In this document: piece by piece, positions 15,555 to 27,400 of the stretch
Layout: every line of letters begins with the position of its first letter
How positions within the stretch are numbered: the stretch's first letter is position 1
NCBI GenBank assembly: GCA_021736135.1
Contig: JAIPGO010000014.1
Location: 1 to 56,533, forward strand
Length of the DNA: 56,533 bases
Origin: Candidatus Cloacimonadota bacterium
GTDB lineage: Bacteria > Cloacimonadota > Cloacimonadia > Cloacimonadales > TCS61
Direction: 5' to 3'
Translations under genes and position numbers: made by a program
The notes under the pieces: generated by a model
What the model was told of the DNA's origin: nothing
What the model saw: the letters and a program-made list of their open reading frames with translations, nothing else
Databases searched by the model: none

Positions 15555-16771
15555 AAGTATTACATACATCAGACTGGCACCTGGGACGGGCACTTTATGG
15601 TCGCAAGCGTTATGAGGAATTTGAGTTATTCCTGAGCTGGTTAGCGGAAACCATAAGACGTGAATCGGTCGATATTCTGCTGCTATCCGGGGACGTGTTT
15701 GACAGCAGCCTGCCGAGTAACAGGGCGCAGGAGTTATATTACCGGTTTTTGAGTACGGCAACTTCCACGGGCTGTCGCCACATAGTCATCATTGCCGGCA
15801 ATCACGATTCGCCGACTTTTTTAAATGCCCCGGGAGAGTTATTGAAAGCTTTGAATATCCATGTGGTAAGCGGGATAAGTGATGATCCGGAAGATGAGAT
15901 CAAGCTTCTCAAAGATGCGCAAGGTAAGCCGGAAGCGGTGGTTTGTGCAGTACCATTTTTACGGGACAGTGACATCCGCAAAGTGGAAACAGGCGAAAGC
16001 GTGGAAGATAAGCAGACGCGGCTTCTGGAAGGAATTGCCGGACATTATGAGGAAGTTGGGAAAATAGCTAAAAAATTGCAGCAGGCTGAAATACCAGTTA
16101 TAGGCATGGGGCATTTATTTACAGCAGGTGGAAAAACATTAGCCGATGACGGAGTGCGTGAACTTTACGTGGGCAGTCTGGCGCATGTGAACAGTAATAT
16201 TTTTCCAAAGTGTTTTAATTACGTTGCGCTGGGACATCTGCACGTACCGCAACAGGTGGCGGGAAATGATTATATCCGCTATTCAGGATCACCTTTGCCG
16301 ATTGGTTTCGGAGAAGCGGAACAACAGAAACAGGTTGTAATGATCGAATTCGAGCAGCGGGAAACCCGAATCAGTGAGATAGCCGTGCCCTGTTTTCAGA
16401 AACTGCAGCGGATCAAGGGAGATATGGAAAAGATCATAGCTGAACTTGAGATGCTGAAGGCAAAGGAAAGCAATGCCTGGCTGGAAATTGAATACACAGG
16501 CAGCAGAATTGCCGAAAATCTGCGCCAGGCGGTGGAAGAAGCAACGGCAGATTCTAACCTGGAAGTACTCAGAATAATCAATAAACCATTAATCGACAGC
16601 GTAATCAGCAGCAGTAATGAAGATGAAACGCTCGATGATCTGGAAACTGAGGACGTTTTTATCCGCTGCTTAGATGCTCATGATATCGGACAGGAAGAAC
16701 GTGAGGAACTTCTGAAATCATATAGAGAGATTGTGTCAGGATTGCAGGAAGAAGATATCAATGCGGAATAA
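15551..16771 (+). CDS. sbcD: exonuclease subunit SbcD (Mre11-like)
   Basis: 406 aa with a TTG start that overlaps the upstream stop (TTGA). The phosphoesterase motifs are complete: HTSDWHLGR (residues 5-13), LSGDVFDSS, IAGNHDSP, GMGHLF and ALGHLHVPQ, which bind two Mn2+. With SbcC it forms the nuclease that opens and trims hairpins and protein-blocked DNA ends. Such an enzyme matters in this genome because long palindromes are abundant in the window and SbcCD cleaves extruded hairpins. Confidence 0.92.
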   Translation: MKVLHTSDWHLGRALYGRKRYEEFELFLSWLAETIRRESVDILLLSGDVFDSSLPSNRAQELYYRFLSTATSTGCRHIVIIAGNHDSPTFLNAPGELLKALNIHVVSGISDDPEDEIKLLKDAQGKPEAVVCAVPFLRDSDIRKVETGESVEDKQTRLLEGIAGHYEEVGKIAKKLQQAEIPVIGMGHLFTAGGKTLADDGVRELYVGSLAHVNSNIFPKCFNYVALGHLHVPQQVAGNDYIRYSGSPLPIGFGEAEQQKQVVMIEFEQRETRISEIAVPCFQKLQRIKGDMEKIIAELEMLKAKESNAWLEIEYTGSRIAENLRQAVEEATADSNLEVLRIINKPLIDSVISSSNEDETLDDLETEDVFIRCLDAHDIGQEEREELLKSYREIVSGLQEEDINAE

Positions 16772-16777
16772 AAATAA

Positions 16778-19700
16778 ATGAAAATTCTCACGATCAGATT
16801 TAAGAACTTGAATTCATTATATGGCGAATGGTCGATCGATCTCAGTTCGCCGGAATTTTCAACCAACGGGATATTTGCCATAACCGGACCAACGGGAGCG
16901 GGCAAATCGACGATTCTGGATGCGATCTGTCTGGCGTTATATGGTAGAACCCCGCGGCTGAAATCAGTAAATAAAAGTGGAAATGAGCTGATGTCACGCC
17001 AGACGGGTGAATGTTTTGCGGAAGTGACATTTGCCACGCAGACGGGAACATATCGTGCACACTGGAGCCAGCACCGGGCAAGGAAAAAACCTGATGGCAA
17101 TCTTGCAGAAGCGAAACATGAGCTTTCCGACGTGACCAGCGGAAAAGTTCTGGAAACCAGCAAACGTAATGTGGCAGAAGCGATTATAGAAAAAACAGGC
17201 ATGGATTATGAGCGTTTTACACGCTCCATATTATTAGCGCAGGGTGGATTTGCCGTATTTCTGGAAGCAGATGCCAGTGAACGTGCCCCGATACTGGAAC
17301 AGATAACCGGAACAGAAATTTATAGTATTATTTCACAGAGAGTGCATGAGCGCCAGCGTCTTGAGCAGGACAAGCTGCAGCGCTTGCAGGAAAGAACGCA
17401 GGGCTATCAGGTATTAAGCCCGGAAGAAGAAGAGCAGTTGATCATAGAATTGAACAGCAGGCGTGAAAAAGAAAAGGAACTTGCCGCCAGGCTGGCTGAA
17501 ACAAGTAAAGCAGTGATCTGGCGCAGCGGCATCGAAGCACTGCAGCAGGAATTAGCATCAATGGAACAGGAAGAAGAAATCCTGAAGCAAGAAATAGAAG
17601 AATTTGAGCCGGCAGGAGAGATTTTGAAAAAAGGATTAAAAGCCGCCGAATTAGAAGGAGAATTTGCCGCATTAACCACGGAAAGAAATCAGCAGAGGCA
17701 GGATGAAACAGACCGGAAGAAATACCAGGAACAATTCCCTTTACTCGAAAAAGAATTGTTAGCGAAACAGGCCTTGCACCTGCAGGCAGAAAGAGACCTG
17801 AAAAAAGTAAAAATTGAACAAAAAACGGGTCTGGAGTTAATCAAAAAAGTTAGGGAACTTGATTACAAATTGAAAGAATTAAAAAATACCATTGCCAACT
17901 CGGAGAAAGAGGAAAAGCAGTTAGAGAAACAACTGGAAGAAAAAAGTAAACTGCAATTGGAAAAATCAAAAGGAATTACGGAAATTCAAGAAATTCTTGC
18001 CAGCTCGGAAAAATATCTGCTTGCTCATAAAGAAGATGAAGACTTGCAGACCGGTCTTGGGATCATTACCGGTTCGCTCAATAACCTGAAAAAGGCAGAA
18101 AATGAGCTAAAGGTCAAAAAAAACCTCTTCTTGCAACAGGCAAAACTTATTGAGCAAAAGCGGAAAGAACTTGCAGAGAAAGAGCAGAATTGTGAGAAAC
18201 AGGAAAAAAGCAGAATTGAACTGGCAAAACTGCTGGAAACAAAAAAGGCTGAGATAGCACACATTCTCAAAGAAAAGCATTTACGTGAATATCGTGCAGA
18301 ACAGGAATCCTTGCTGAGAGAATTGGCATACCTGAAGAAAATTGCCAGTCTGGAAGAAGAAAGAACGCAGCTTGCCGACGGGAAACCATGTCCCTTATGC
18401 GGATCGGAAAACCATCCTTATGCGGAAGGGAATATTCCGGAAGCCGGGGATATTGAAAAGAAATTACAAAAACTCGGAACATTGATCAGCCAAGCGGAAA
18501 ACCTGGAAAACGATGTTTTAAAGCTGGATGCCGAATCGGCAAAGATAGCAGCAAAATGGAATGAAGCAGTACGGCAGCGTGACCTTTTTCAATGGCAGCT
18601 AGAGCAGGCACAAAAGGAATCTGCCCGTCAAAAAGGTGAAATCGATTCAGGTGAGATGATTTATGGCAAACTTAAAGATGAAATCACCGCGCTGACCAGG
18701 AAATTTGGGATCACGGAAGAAACGGATTCCATAACAACACAGTTAAGCGGAAGACTGGCAAAGTGGCAGGAAATTTCCCGGGCAAAAGTTGATAATGAAA
18801 GAAAACTTGTTGAATTAAGTGCTTTAACAGCAAACCTGACGGAAAATATTGATACATTGAGAGAAAACCTGAAAGAAAAGATATTAATCAAAACTGCTCA
18901 ACAGAAAGAGCTGATCAAAGAAAACGCTGAAAGACAAAAAATATTTGGCGATAAGCTGACCGATAAAGTGGAACTGGAATTGGAAAATGCCGTCCTCAAA
19001 GCGGAAACCAGTGAGAAGATCACACGCCAGGAAACTGATCAATTCCGGCAAAAACTGCAGGACATCAATACCCGTCTGGCAACCCTGAATGAAAATATTG
19101 AAAAGAGAAAAGTGAAACTGCAAAACCTGAATAATTCTTTCCTGCATTCCTGTTTAAAGGCTGATTTCAGTGATGAAACCAGTTTTATGGAAGCAAGATT
19201 GACACCTGAAGAGCGCGCTTCCCTGAAAGCAAGAGACCAGCAGCTTTCAGCCAGACGGAATGATCTTACGAGCAGGAAAAAAGACCGTACGGAAAAGCTG
19301 AAAACAGCTATAGCTTTGAAAATCAGCGAAATTCCGCTGGCGGAACTAAAGGAAACACAAAAATCTCTTGCTGCTGAAACAGGGGATATTCGAGAAGAGA
19401 TGGGTGCTTTGAAACAGAAAAACGAGGACAATCTGGCTGCGAAAGCAAAAATTCAGGAACAGCAGGCATTAATTGAAATCCAGAAAAAGGAATGCGTACG
19501 CTGGGATAAACTGCATTTTCTGATCGGTTCTGCCGACGGCAAGAAATACCGTAATTTCGCTCAGGGTCTCACCTTTGAAATGATGGTTATGCACGCTAAC
19601 AGACAATTAGCAGAAATGAGCGACCGTTATCTGCTGGTGCGCAGTGTTGACCAGCCACTAGAGCTGGATGTGATAGATAATTACCAGGGGGGGGAAATTC

Positions 19701-20011
19701 GTTCGACACGTAATCTGTCAGGTGGAGAAAGCTTCATCGTGAGTCTTTCTCTGGCGCTTGGGCTATCACGGATGGCAAGCCACAAAGTCAGGGTAGATTC
19801 CCTTTTTCTTGATGAAGGCTTCGGTACACTGGATGAAGATGCTCTGGATACAGCCCTAAACACATTATCCGGCATACAGCAAAGCGGTAAACTGATTGGT
19901 ATAATTTCTCACGTGGCAGCCTTGAAAGACCGGATTGGAACCAGGATCAGCGTAACGCCGGTTTCCGGTGGTAAAAGCATAATCAATGGACCGGGTTGCC
20001 AACAGCTTTAA
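16778..20011 (+). CDS. sbcC: exonuclease subunit SbcC (Rad50-like ATPase)
   Basis: 1077 aa. Walker A is GPTGAGKSTILDAI (about residues 38-51). Long coiled coils (about 185-520 and 555-890) flank the zinc hook KPCPLCG near residue 537. The ABC signature NLSGGES and Walker B SLFLDEGFGTLDEDALD are near the C-terminus. It dimerises through the hook and drives SbcD. The gap to sbcD is 6 bp. The last codons and stop (19998-20011) lie in ACAGCTTTAAAAGATAT, a 17-bp sequence repeated at 20615-20631, so the extreme 3' end may have been replaced by a repeat. Confidence 0.92.
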   Translation: MKILTIRFKNLNSLYGEWSIDLSSPEFSTNGIFAITGPTGAGKSTILDAICLALYGRTPRLKSVNKSGNELMSRQTGECFAEVTFATQTGTYRAHWSQHRARKKPDGNLAEAKHELSDVTSGKVLETSKRNVAEAIIEKTGMDYERFTRSILLAQGGFAVFLEADASERAPILEQITGTEIYSIISQRVHERQRLEQDKLQRLQERTQGYQVLSPEEEEQLIIELNSRREKEKELAARLAETSKAVIWRSGIEALQQELASMEQEEEILKQEIEEFEPAGEILKKGLKAAELEGEFAALTTERNQQRQDETDRKKYQEQFPLLEKELLAKQALHLQAERDLKKVKIEQKTGLELIKKVRELDYKLKELKNTIANSEKEEKQLEKQLEEKSKLQLEKSKGITEIQEILASSEKYLLAHKEDEDLQTGLGIITGSLNNLKKAENELKVKKNLFLQQAKLIEQKRKELAEKEQNCEKQEKSRIELAKLLETKKAEIAHILKEKHLREYRAEQESLLRELAYLKKIASLEEERTQLADGKPCPLCGSENHPYAEGNIPEAGDIEKKLQKLGTLISQAENLENDVLKLDAESAKIAAKWNEAVRQRDLFQWQLEQAQKESARQKGEIDSGEMIYGKLKDEITALTRKFGITEETDSITTQLSGRLAKWQEISRAKVDNERKLVELSALTANLTENIDTLRENLKEKILIKTAQQKELIKENAERQKIFGDKLTDKVELELENAVLKAETSEKITRQETDQFRQKLQDINTRLATLNENIEKRKVKLQNLNNSFLHSCLKADFSDETSFMEARLTPEERASLKARDQQLSARRNDLTSRKKDRTEKLKTAIALKISEIPLAELKETQKSLAAETGDIREEMGALKQKNEDNLAAKAKIQEQQALIEIQKKECVRWDKLHFLIGSADGKKYRNFAQGLTFEMMVMHANRQLAEMSDRYLLVRSVDQPLELDVIDNYQGGEIRSTRNLSGGESFIVSLSLALGLSRMASHKVRVDSLFLDEGFGTLDEDALDTALNTLSGIQQSGKLIGIISHVAALKDRIGTRISVTPVSGGKSIINGPGCQQL

Positions 20012-20098
20012 AAGATATCTGGCATCCCCCCCGGAAATTCTATTGGAATGGGTCTTCTCCCGATTTAAAAAAGACTCTCTTCTTAGCCCCTATTTTTA

Positions 20099-20339
20099 GA
20101 GGCTGTGCGAGAATTAATAATTGTCCATTTAAGATGCCGACATCCAATTTAAGCCAAGAGTTTTGGACTGTACTCAGGACAAGACTTTTGAGCGACTAAC
20201 ATATTGTCAAGTAATTATATAAATGATGCCTGGGGAGTATTCGTCGCCCAAGAGTCTTGCCCGGAGTACCGTTCAAAACTCTTGTTCTCAGCGGGAATTA
20301 TTATATTGATCACAAAACAGAAAGTTTTCGCACAGCCTC
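20099..20339 (-). mobile_element. 241-bp MITE, copy 2
   Basis: Terminal repeats GAGGCTGTGCG at both ends, flanked by TTTA at 20095-20098 and 20340-20343 (4-bp target duplication). Same length as copy 1 and nearly identical in the opposite orientation. Removing it leaves AGCCCCTATT-TTTA-AATGGGG, which on the minus strand is a B-type REP hairpin (CCCC...GGGG) followed by CTAAGAAGAGA. So both copies sit at the apex of a REP hairpin. Confidence 0.85.
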
Positions 20340-20375
20340 TTTAAATGGGGGGATTCAATATTTTAAAAATTGTTC

Positions 20376-20520
20376 AATCGCTTCAGCGACTTCTGCATAT
20401 TTAATAATAGAATAAAATAATCATTATATATCTTGTTATGCTGATTTAGAAGTGGCTGAAGCCACTGGACATCACTTTTTTTGATATAAGAACACCCGGA
20501 TAAATCCGGGTGCTAATATA
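20376..20520. repeat. REP hairpins (inverted A, A and B) downstream of sbcC
   Basis: Inverted A at 20376-20391 (AATCGCT-TC-AGCGACT), A at 20451-20466 (perfect) and B at 20493-20512 (CACCCGGAT-AA-ATCCGGGTG) followed by CTAATATAAGAA. The B stem differs from the copies near 7462 and 7239, but both halves changed together. There is no transposase gene nearby. Confidence 0.75.
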
Positions 20521-21241
20521 AGAATATTAAGAAAAAATTACGAATATATCATAATGCTATATTCATATATATCATTGAAATTCAATTATCTTCAATAGAT
20601 TAAACGGGGGGATGACAGCTTTAAAAGATATAATCCCACATTGTGAGATATTATCTTTCCAGTATTATTCTGTCACCTTTTAGGTAGAATATTTTGCTGA
20701 AACCTGACATAAGGTCGCCAGACCTCCGCAATGACTAAGAGAATCCAGATCTATAATGAGACGACCATTGCGGAGATTTGCAACCATTCGCAAGGTCTCA
20801 CCCGCAAATAAGTTACATTTCTTCTTTTCGTTTATTTCGCGCCTTTCGCGGTTGATAATCTTCTTTTCACTGGTTACGGTTATCCGAGTCAGGATTTCAT
20901 AAATGCCAATATTTTCCGACATAGTGAAAGTTGCAAAATGAGCATAAATATCATAAATATTCAGTTATAATTTTCTAACTTCATTGCACTCAGAACCCTG
21001 CGACTCTGTGCAAAAGCCTATCTCCGGTACTCATGACCTTAAAGATTTTAAAATGTACCTGATTTTGCAATAAGCCTAAACTCAAATTTTCCAAAGACTG
21101 CTATTTTTTAAAAAATTAAAATAATGGGTATGTATTTGCAAAATATCGAAAAAACGTGATATTTTCGTGTATAGCTATGATATTAAATGAAATAGGCGGT
21201 CACTTTATGGTCACATTTAATTACAGAACTGTATAGTTATA
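20521..21241. other. intergenic, no gene recognised
   Basis: AT-rich sequence. It holds repeat fragments: AAACGGGGGGATG next to ACAGCTTTAAAAGATAT (20604-20631), the segment 20755-20817 similar to 11101-11140, and 20822-20866 similar to 13321-13365. I see no convincing coding sequence or RNA. Confidence 0.5.
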
Positions 21242-21290
21242 GTGAATAGTGAATTGTGAATGGTGAATAGTGAATGGTGAATAGTGAATG
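21242..21290. repeat. seven tandem copies of GTGAATR
   Basis: A 7-bp unit (GTGAATA/T/G) repeated exactly seven times. A related heptamer GTGAGAA occurs three times at 54382-54402. It is non-coding, lying downstream of the scaffoldin gene terminator. Confidence 0.8.
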
Positions 21291-21369
21291 GGCTGCCGCG
21301 TCAAGCTAAGCAAGGTGATCAAATAGAGGGCGAACACACAGTTACGAAATCAAATAACCAGGGTTCGTA

Positions 21370-21393
21370 TGGGCAGACCCGTGTGTCTGCCCA
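21370..21393. repeat. hairpin TGGGCAGAC / GTCTGCCCA
   Basis: A 9-bp perfect stem with a six-base loop (CCGTGT). There is no T-tract on either side. Possibly another dispersed palindrome; only one copy occurs in the window. Confidence 0.5.
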
Positions 21394-21404
21394 AAACGGG
21401 ATAA

Positions 21405-21445
21405 TTGAGAAAAAGAAAACGCCCCTCAGAAAACTGAGGGGCGTT
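21405..21445 (-). terminator. rho-independent terminator of the scaffoldin gene
   Basis: The stem AACGCCCCTCAG / CTGAGGGGCGTT (21418-21445) has an AAAA loop (TTTT on the minus strand) and is followed on the minus strand by TTTCTTTTTCT. It lies 18 bp after the stop of the 2334-residue gene and ends the five-gene secretion cluster. Confidence 0.85.
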
Positions 21446-21462
21446 AGTTTTATTTAACAGGT

Positions 21463-24400
21463 TTATTTCATTAAGATCATTTTCTTGGTGCTGGAATAAC
21501 GATCTGACTTCATGTTGTAGAAGTAAACACCACTGGCTACATTCTGACCATGATCATTAGTTCCATTCCAAACGATATTGTGGAAGCCGGCATCCATATA
21601 CTCATTGACGAGTGTCCGCACGATCTGGCCACGCATATTGAAGATATTGATCTCCACGTTTGCATCTTCGGCGAGAGAAAGCTTTATAGCCGTCTCAGGA
21701 TTGAACGGGTTGGGGTAATTACCCTGCAGTGCCGTTACAGTGGGCAGAAGGTTATCATCATTATCAACCAGCCACGCATTTTCTATATCTGATTCTCCAT
21801 CATTATAAACAGCAGCAACACCATAGTGATGGTCACCGGTCATGTTCATGAAGATGTATGAAGTTTCATCTATATCAAGCATTTCATCATCATAAAGGAT
21901 GTCATCCAGATAAACGTAGAATCCAAGAAGGAATGAGCGTTCGTCACGGGTTGTAATGGCTGGTGCTCCCAGATTACCACAGGCGAATATATTATCTTCA
22001 GAAGTGAAGAAACTGGTTACTTCCGGAGTCTGAGGAGCTGAAGCAAGCGGCAATGCGCGAGCAGCGCCAGCAACCCAGGCTTGAATGTTCCAGTTGTAAT
22101 CAAGCCCAAATCCACTAAGAGGATCCCATGAAACACCGCCATTCTGAGATATCATATCACCAAATCCGGCAATGGCAGGACCTGCATCACAACCGGCAGG
22201 ATATTCTCCAGCAGGCTGGGCATCGCAAGTGTAGCCAACCCAGAGTTCCAGTGAGGAATCTATAGTATATGGCGTTGTGTAATATATCTCATTCCAGGTC
22301 TCAGAAGTATAGTCAGTAATATTCTGACTAACCACTACGTTGGCAGCGTTTGCACCGGTCCAGATCTTGGCAACATGACCTGTAGTAATTCCACGTGGGA
22401 AGAAATTCATCTTTGTGATCTGCATTCCGTCATAATCATCAAGATCACCGGCAGCCCAACGGGCAGCAACAACAAATGAACCACCACTTGTGAGTCCTAT
22501 ACCGTCATCATTCATACCACTGTCATAATGAACCCATTCACCGGTTTCACCACCTATTTCAGGAGCTTCCCAGGTGAGTTGAACGAAAGCAGGATTAGTA
22601 AGATGAACAGCTTCTACATTGCCTGGTTCATCCTGCTGGACAGTGATGACAACAACATCAGAATCTGTATACTCACCGTCACTGACCTGCAGTGTAAATG
22701 AGTAATCCGTTTCATTAGTTATTTCCGGAGCAGTGAAAGTAGGCATGGCAACAGTTGTACTGCTTAATGTGATTCCTGCAGGAGCTGTCCAGAGATACGT
22801 AATCGGATCACCATCGGGATCGAAGGATGCAGAACCATTGAGAGTAACCTGCATTCCGTCACGCACGGTCTGATCGTTTCCGGCATCAGCAACAGGAGCC
22901 TGATTAGCAATATATGTGAAATCAAGGGTAACCATAGGAGAGAATCCTTCGTCATATACAGCAACCACTCCGGCTTCATAATCATTACCATCAATCAGAT
23001 CTTCGAACAGGAATTCTGTAACGGCAGCAGTAGTAGAACCAACCATTAATCCATCAAGATATACGTTGTAACCCGCAAGTTCACGGGAAGCACCCAGAGT
23101 TGGTGTGATAGTTACATCATCCAGATCCAGGTAGAACATATCAGTGCAGTTGAAATGACGGAAAGCAATGTAGCAAGCTCCACTGTAACCATCTATATCA
23201 ACAGTTCTTTCATACCAGGCGCCCTGAACGCGGGTTCCCTTGGGTATAATTCTTTCCACGCGACCGGTGCTACGAGCTGTCATCGTTTCTTCAAAGAGAA
23301 GATCGAAATCATCAGGATCAGTTCCAGAATCCGAGATATAAACGCCGTAATGTTCACCAGCCCAGGCTGCATCTTGAGCACAAACGAAATAGTTAACCGA
23401 ACCAGAGCCACTGAAAGTAACTGCTGGTGAAATCAGCCAGTTATCAGGATTAAGAGCTCCGATATCGTTAATATAAGAAGCGGAATAAGCCAGTCCGTCA
23501 CCCGTATGAGCATCAAGACCAAGTTCACCGCCGTCATCCCAGCCATAAGAATCGCCATCATCATCGACGAATACCCAGCCGGCAGGGGGCCATACTTCAA
23601 ATCCTTCTTCCAGAACGTCGCCACCGGCGGGAGAATTCCAGGTGAAGAGTGCCTCACCGTCATCCATGTTTTCCACTGCCAGGTTTGAAGGTGGATTGAG
23701 AGGAATTGTCACGTTCATAACAGTAATGGTCAAGTTATCAGTACCATTAAGGAAACCATCATTAACCGTGAGAGTCACGGTGTAATCAGTATCATCATTA
23801 ACATTCGGAAGGGTAACTACTGGAGTTGCTGAAGTTGGGTCATCAAAGGTAAGACCTGCACCCGTCCACATATAAGTGATCGGATCGCCATCCGGATCAT
23901 AGGAACCAGTTCCATCCAGAGTTACTGTCAGATTTTCCCACCAGCTTACGTCGTCACCGGCCATAGCAACAGGCGGCATATTGGGAGGAATAACCGTAAC
24001 AACAACTTCATCGGGATCAGAAGCGCCATCATTATCTGTAACTACCAGACTGAATGTATAATCCACCACCATTGTATTTTCAGGTGCTGTGAAAGTTGGC
24101 ATTATGACAGTTGTGCTGCTGAGAGTGATTCCAGCAGGAGCTGTCCAGGCATAAGTGAGAGCATCACCATTCATATCAAAGGAACCACTGCCATCGAGAG
24201 TCACAAAGTCACCACCAATTACGGATTGATCTTCACCGGCATCAGCAATCGGAACATACTGAATACCAACGTCATTGATCATTATCACTCCGTCATGCTG
24301 ATTTTCAGGCAGCATAAATGTGCTGTTATATTTGAATGCCCAGATATGGATATTGGTTTCGCCAATACCATGAGCCGTGAAGTTCAAGTAACAAATAGGA

Positions 24401-27400
24401 CCTTCGCCATCAAGTGGCTGATAGTGCATATATGCTATATTAACGAAACCTGGTTGGATTTCATTACCAAGAACCGTACCGGGGGCAAAAGTATTTTCAA
24501 CTGTGACATCGTTCCAGGAAAGGTAATTAGTGTCATAACTAAGGCTGCACTGGTAGGCAATTACATTCCAGGAAGGATCGACAACTGAAGAAGAGATGGC
24601 AACATCAAAATCCATACCATCATCTACAGTAAGACTTTCCACTGTTAATACCGAATTAAGAAAATCTACAACACTGACCATTACGTCATCGGAAGCAGAA
24701 ATTTCAGTATTACTAACTGTAAAGGTCATATTTTCCGACCCAATCCAGGTTGTACTGTTGAAAGTAACTTCAAAGCCGTCAATAATAACACCAATATTAC
24801 TGTTTCCCGTAACTTCAAGAGTTAAGGAAGCAGGATCAAGATTAGCATACAAAATATATTCTTCAAAGTCGATCATAACGGAAGATTCCGTTACCAGACT
24901 AAGCGTTTCCGGTAAATCAAATTCCAGAATCGGATCCGGCAACGTAACCACGATATCCACATCATCGAACGCCACATCGCGGGAATAGCCATCATCAACT
25001 GAGAAAGTTAAAGTTTCGGAACCAGTCCAGTCTGCAGGTGCACTAAATTCAACCATCAGATCAGTTATAGTTACCATTATATCTGTATTACCTGAGTAAT
25101 CAAGGACAAGATCATCTCCATCTACATCGTCAACATACATACTGAAATCAACTGTTAATGTTTCATTGGTGACAAAGTAGAAAGAATCCGGTAACTCGAT
25201 AGTGGGAGTATGATTGGGTAAGGGCTCTACATTAACCAGACCATCAACAAGGTTAGTCATATAGGTCTGATTATATTTAAATTCATAAATATCGAGAACA
25301 GTTGAGCCACCCATGCCGATAGCCTGGAATTCCAGGTTACAGAGTGTTCCAACTCCGGAAAGATTCAAATAATGAGCATAAGCCACACGAACATGACCAG
25401 GTGTTAGTTCATTGGCAATTATTGAACCACCATTAGGAACTTCACCCATGCTGAAGCCTTCGTAGGAAATTACTGCCGGATCAAAATCAAGATCGAACTG
25501 GAAAGCAATTACATTCCAGGATTCATCAATTGGTGATGTAGATACTGAAATCTCAAATTCTTCCAGTTCTATAACATCATCACTGCTGACAATGATCATG
25601 CTTTCTTCAAAAGTCCAGATATTCATGACGGTAACAACTACTTCATCGACCAGAGAATTCAGTTCTCCATCGTTAACCACGAGTGTGAAAGTGTATTCCA
25701 TGTCCATATCAACATCTGGAGCTGTGAAAGTAGGCATTACTGCTGTAGCATCATCAAGAGTAATTCCTGCTGGTGCAGTCCACAGATAAGTGAGAGGCAT
25801 CATTTCCGGATCGCTGGAAGCGCTGCCGTCAAGAGTTACCAGATCACCCTCATATACTGACTGGTCAACACCGGCATTCGCGCTGGGAGGAAGGTTGCCA
25901 CCGGTTTCCACGTGGAATTCAAAAGGAGTCAAGCCGTTTCCGATTACCATATCAGCAACAAAGTCCATAGTCTCGGTAACATCAAAGATCAAGTCCTGAC
26001 TGGCGTCATAATACTGGAAGGTAAGAGTTTCACCACTTGTTACGTTGCTAAAAATCATCGGCATAAAGGCGATGTGACCAAAAGGAATGGTGTAATCAAT
26101 TACACTGCCTTCGTCATAATTGGCAACACCACGGCATTCGCCATCAACGAAAGCACCCAGCCAGTCATTTACATCATTACAAGGAATGCCATTAATGGCA
26201 ACTGTTCCCCAGATAGAGCCATTATACTCATAATCATAGGGATTAACAGTCCATTCAGGAACTCGGTCGCGAGACTGTGTAGAAACACCTAAATCATTAT
26301 TAACCGGAGTTACGTTATTCACTACGGTACGGGCTGTAACGTCCGGAGCAGGATAATTAAACTGAGTAGGAATGCTCATATCCAGCATATAACCAGCCAG
26401 TGGAACCATATTATTCAGAGTACCAAACCAGCCCATCCCGGCATAGTAAGTAGAATATTGCGTCTGGCTCTTAATATAAGAACCGGCTCCATTCAAACCT
26501 TCAAGGGCATAAGAAGTGGCTTCCGGGACCTGTGGGGCATAAGAAATCCAGTTCCAGCCTGAAGAAAGGTTATAAATTGTATCATTAAGATCCACGGGAA
26601 TACCTGTATATTCAAAGGTAGTATTGTTTGATACGTCAAGTTTATAGAAAGTTGTATTATTGATAGTATTCAATGTACCAAACCAGCCCATACCGGCATA
26701 ATATGTGGCATACTGAGTCTGGCTTTTAATATAAGAAGCATCTCCGCCAACAGATGTAAGAACGCTGTTCACACTCATATCGTCACCAATAACATTCAAA
26801 GAAAGCCAGTTCCAGCCAGGAACCATGTTCTTGGTTACATCTACAGTATTAATCGTTGATGCATGGAATACAAAGGGATTCATACCGTTACCAACAACCA
26901 TGTCCGCAATAAATTCCATCGATTCTGCTACATTATATATAGCTTCTGTTTCAGCGTCAAAATAGTAGAAATCAAGCATTTCACCACTAGTAACATCACT
27001 GAAAATCATCGGCATAAATGCCACGTGTCCGAAGGGTGTAGTATAATCAATGATACTGCCGTTTGCCAGACTGGCAACACCGCGGCATTCATCGTCCACA
27101 AAGCAACCCAGCATACCGCTTGTTACTGTAACAGGAACATCATCGAGCTCTACGCGACCCCAGATTGAACCGTTATACTCGAAGGCATTGGGATTAACAG
27201 TCCAGTCAGGATACTGTACAGATGAGATCATTATACTGCCATCAATCAGGTTATTTAGATAGCTGGAATTATATTTGAAAAGGCTAAGTTCCAAAGCTGA
27301 ACTACCGGCAACATCTGCAATAAACGTGAGGTAACACAGATTGCCTTCTCCTGTAATGGGCATAACGTTTGCATAAGCAACTGAGATGACTCCTGGAGCA

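Noticed and set aside
20680-20922. Minus-strand frame of 80 codons
   Set aside because: It lies in dispersed repeats; the Lys/Arg/Glu-rich part matches the repeat at 13321-13365 and no ribosome site is present.
24226-24988. Plus-strand frames of 120 and 130 codons
   Set aside because: Antisense to the scaffoldin gene; low-complexity Ser/Thr/Val shadows of PKD and Ig repeats.
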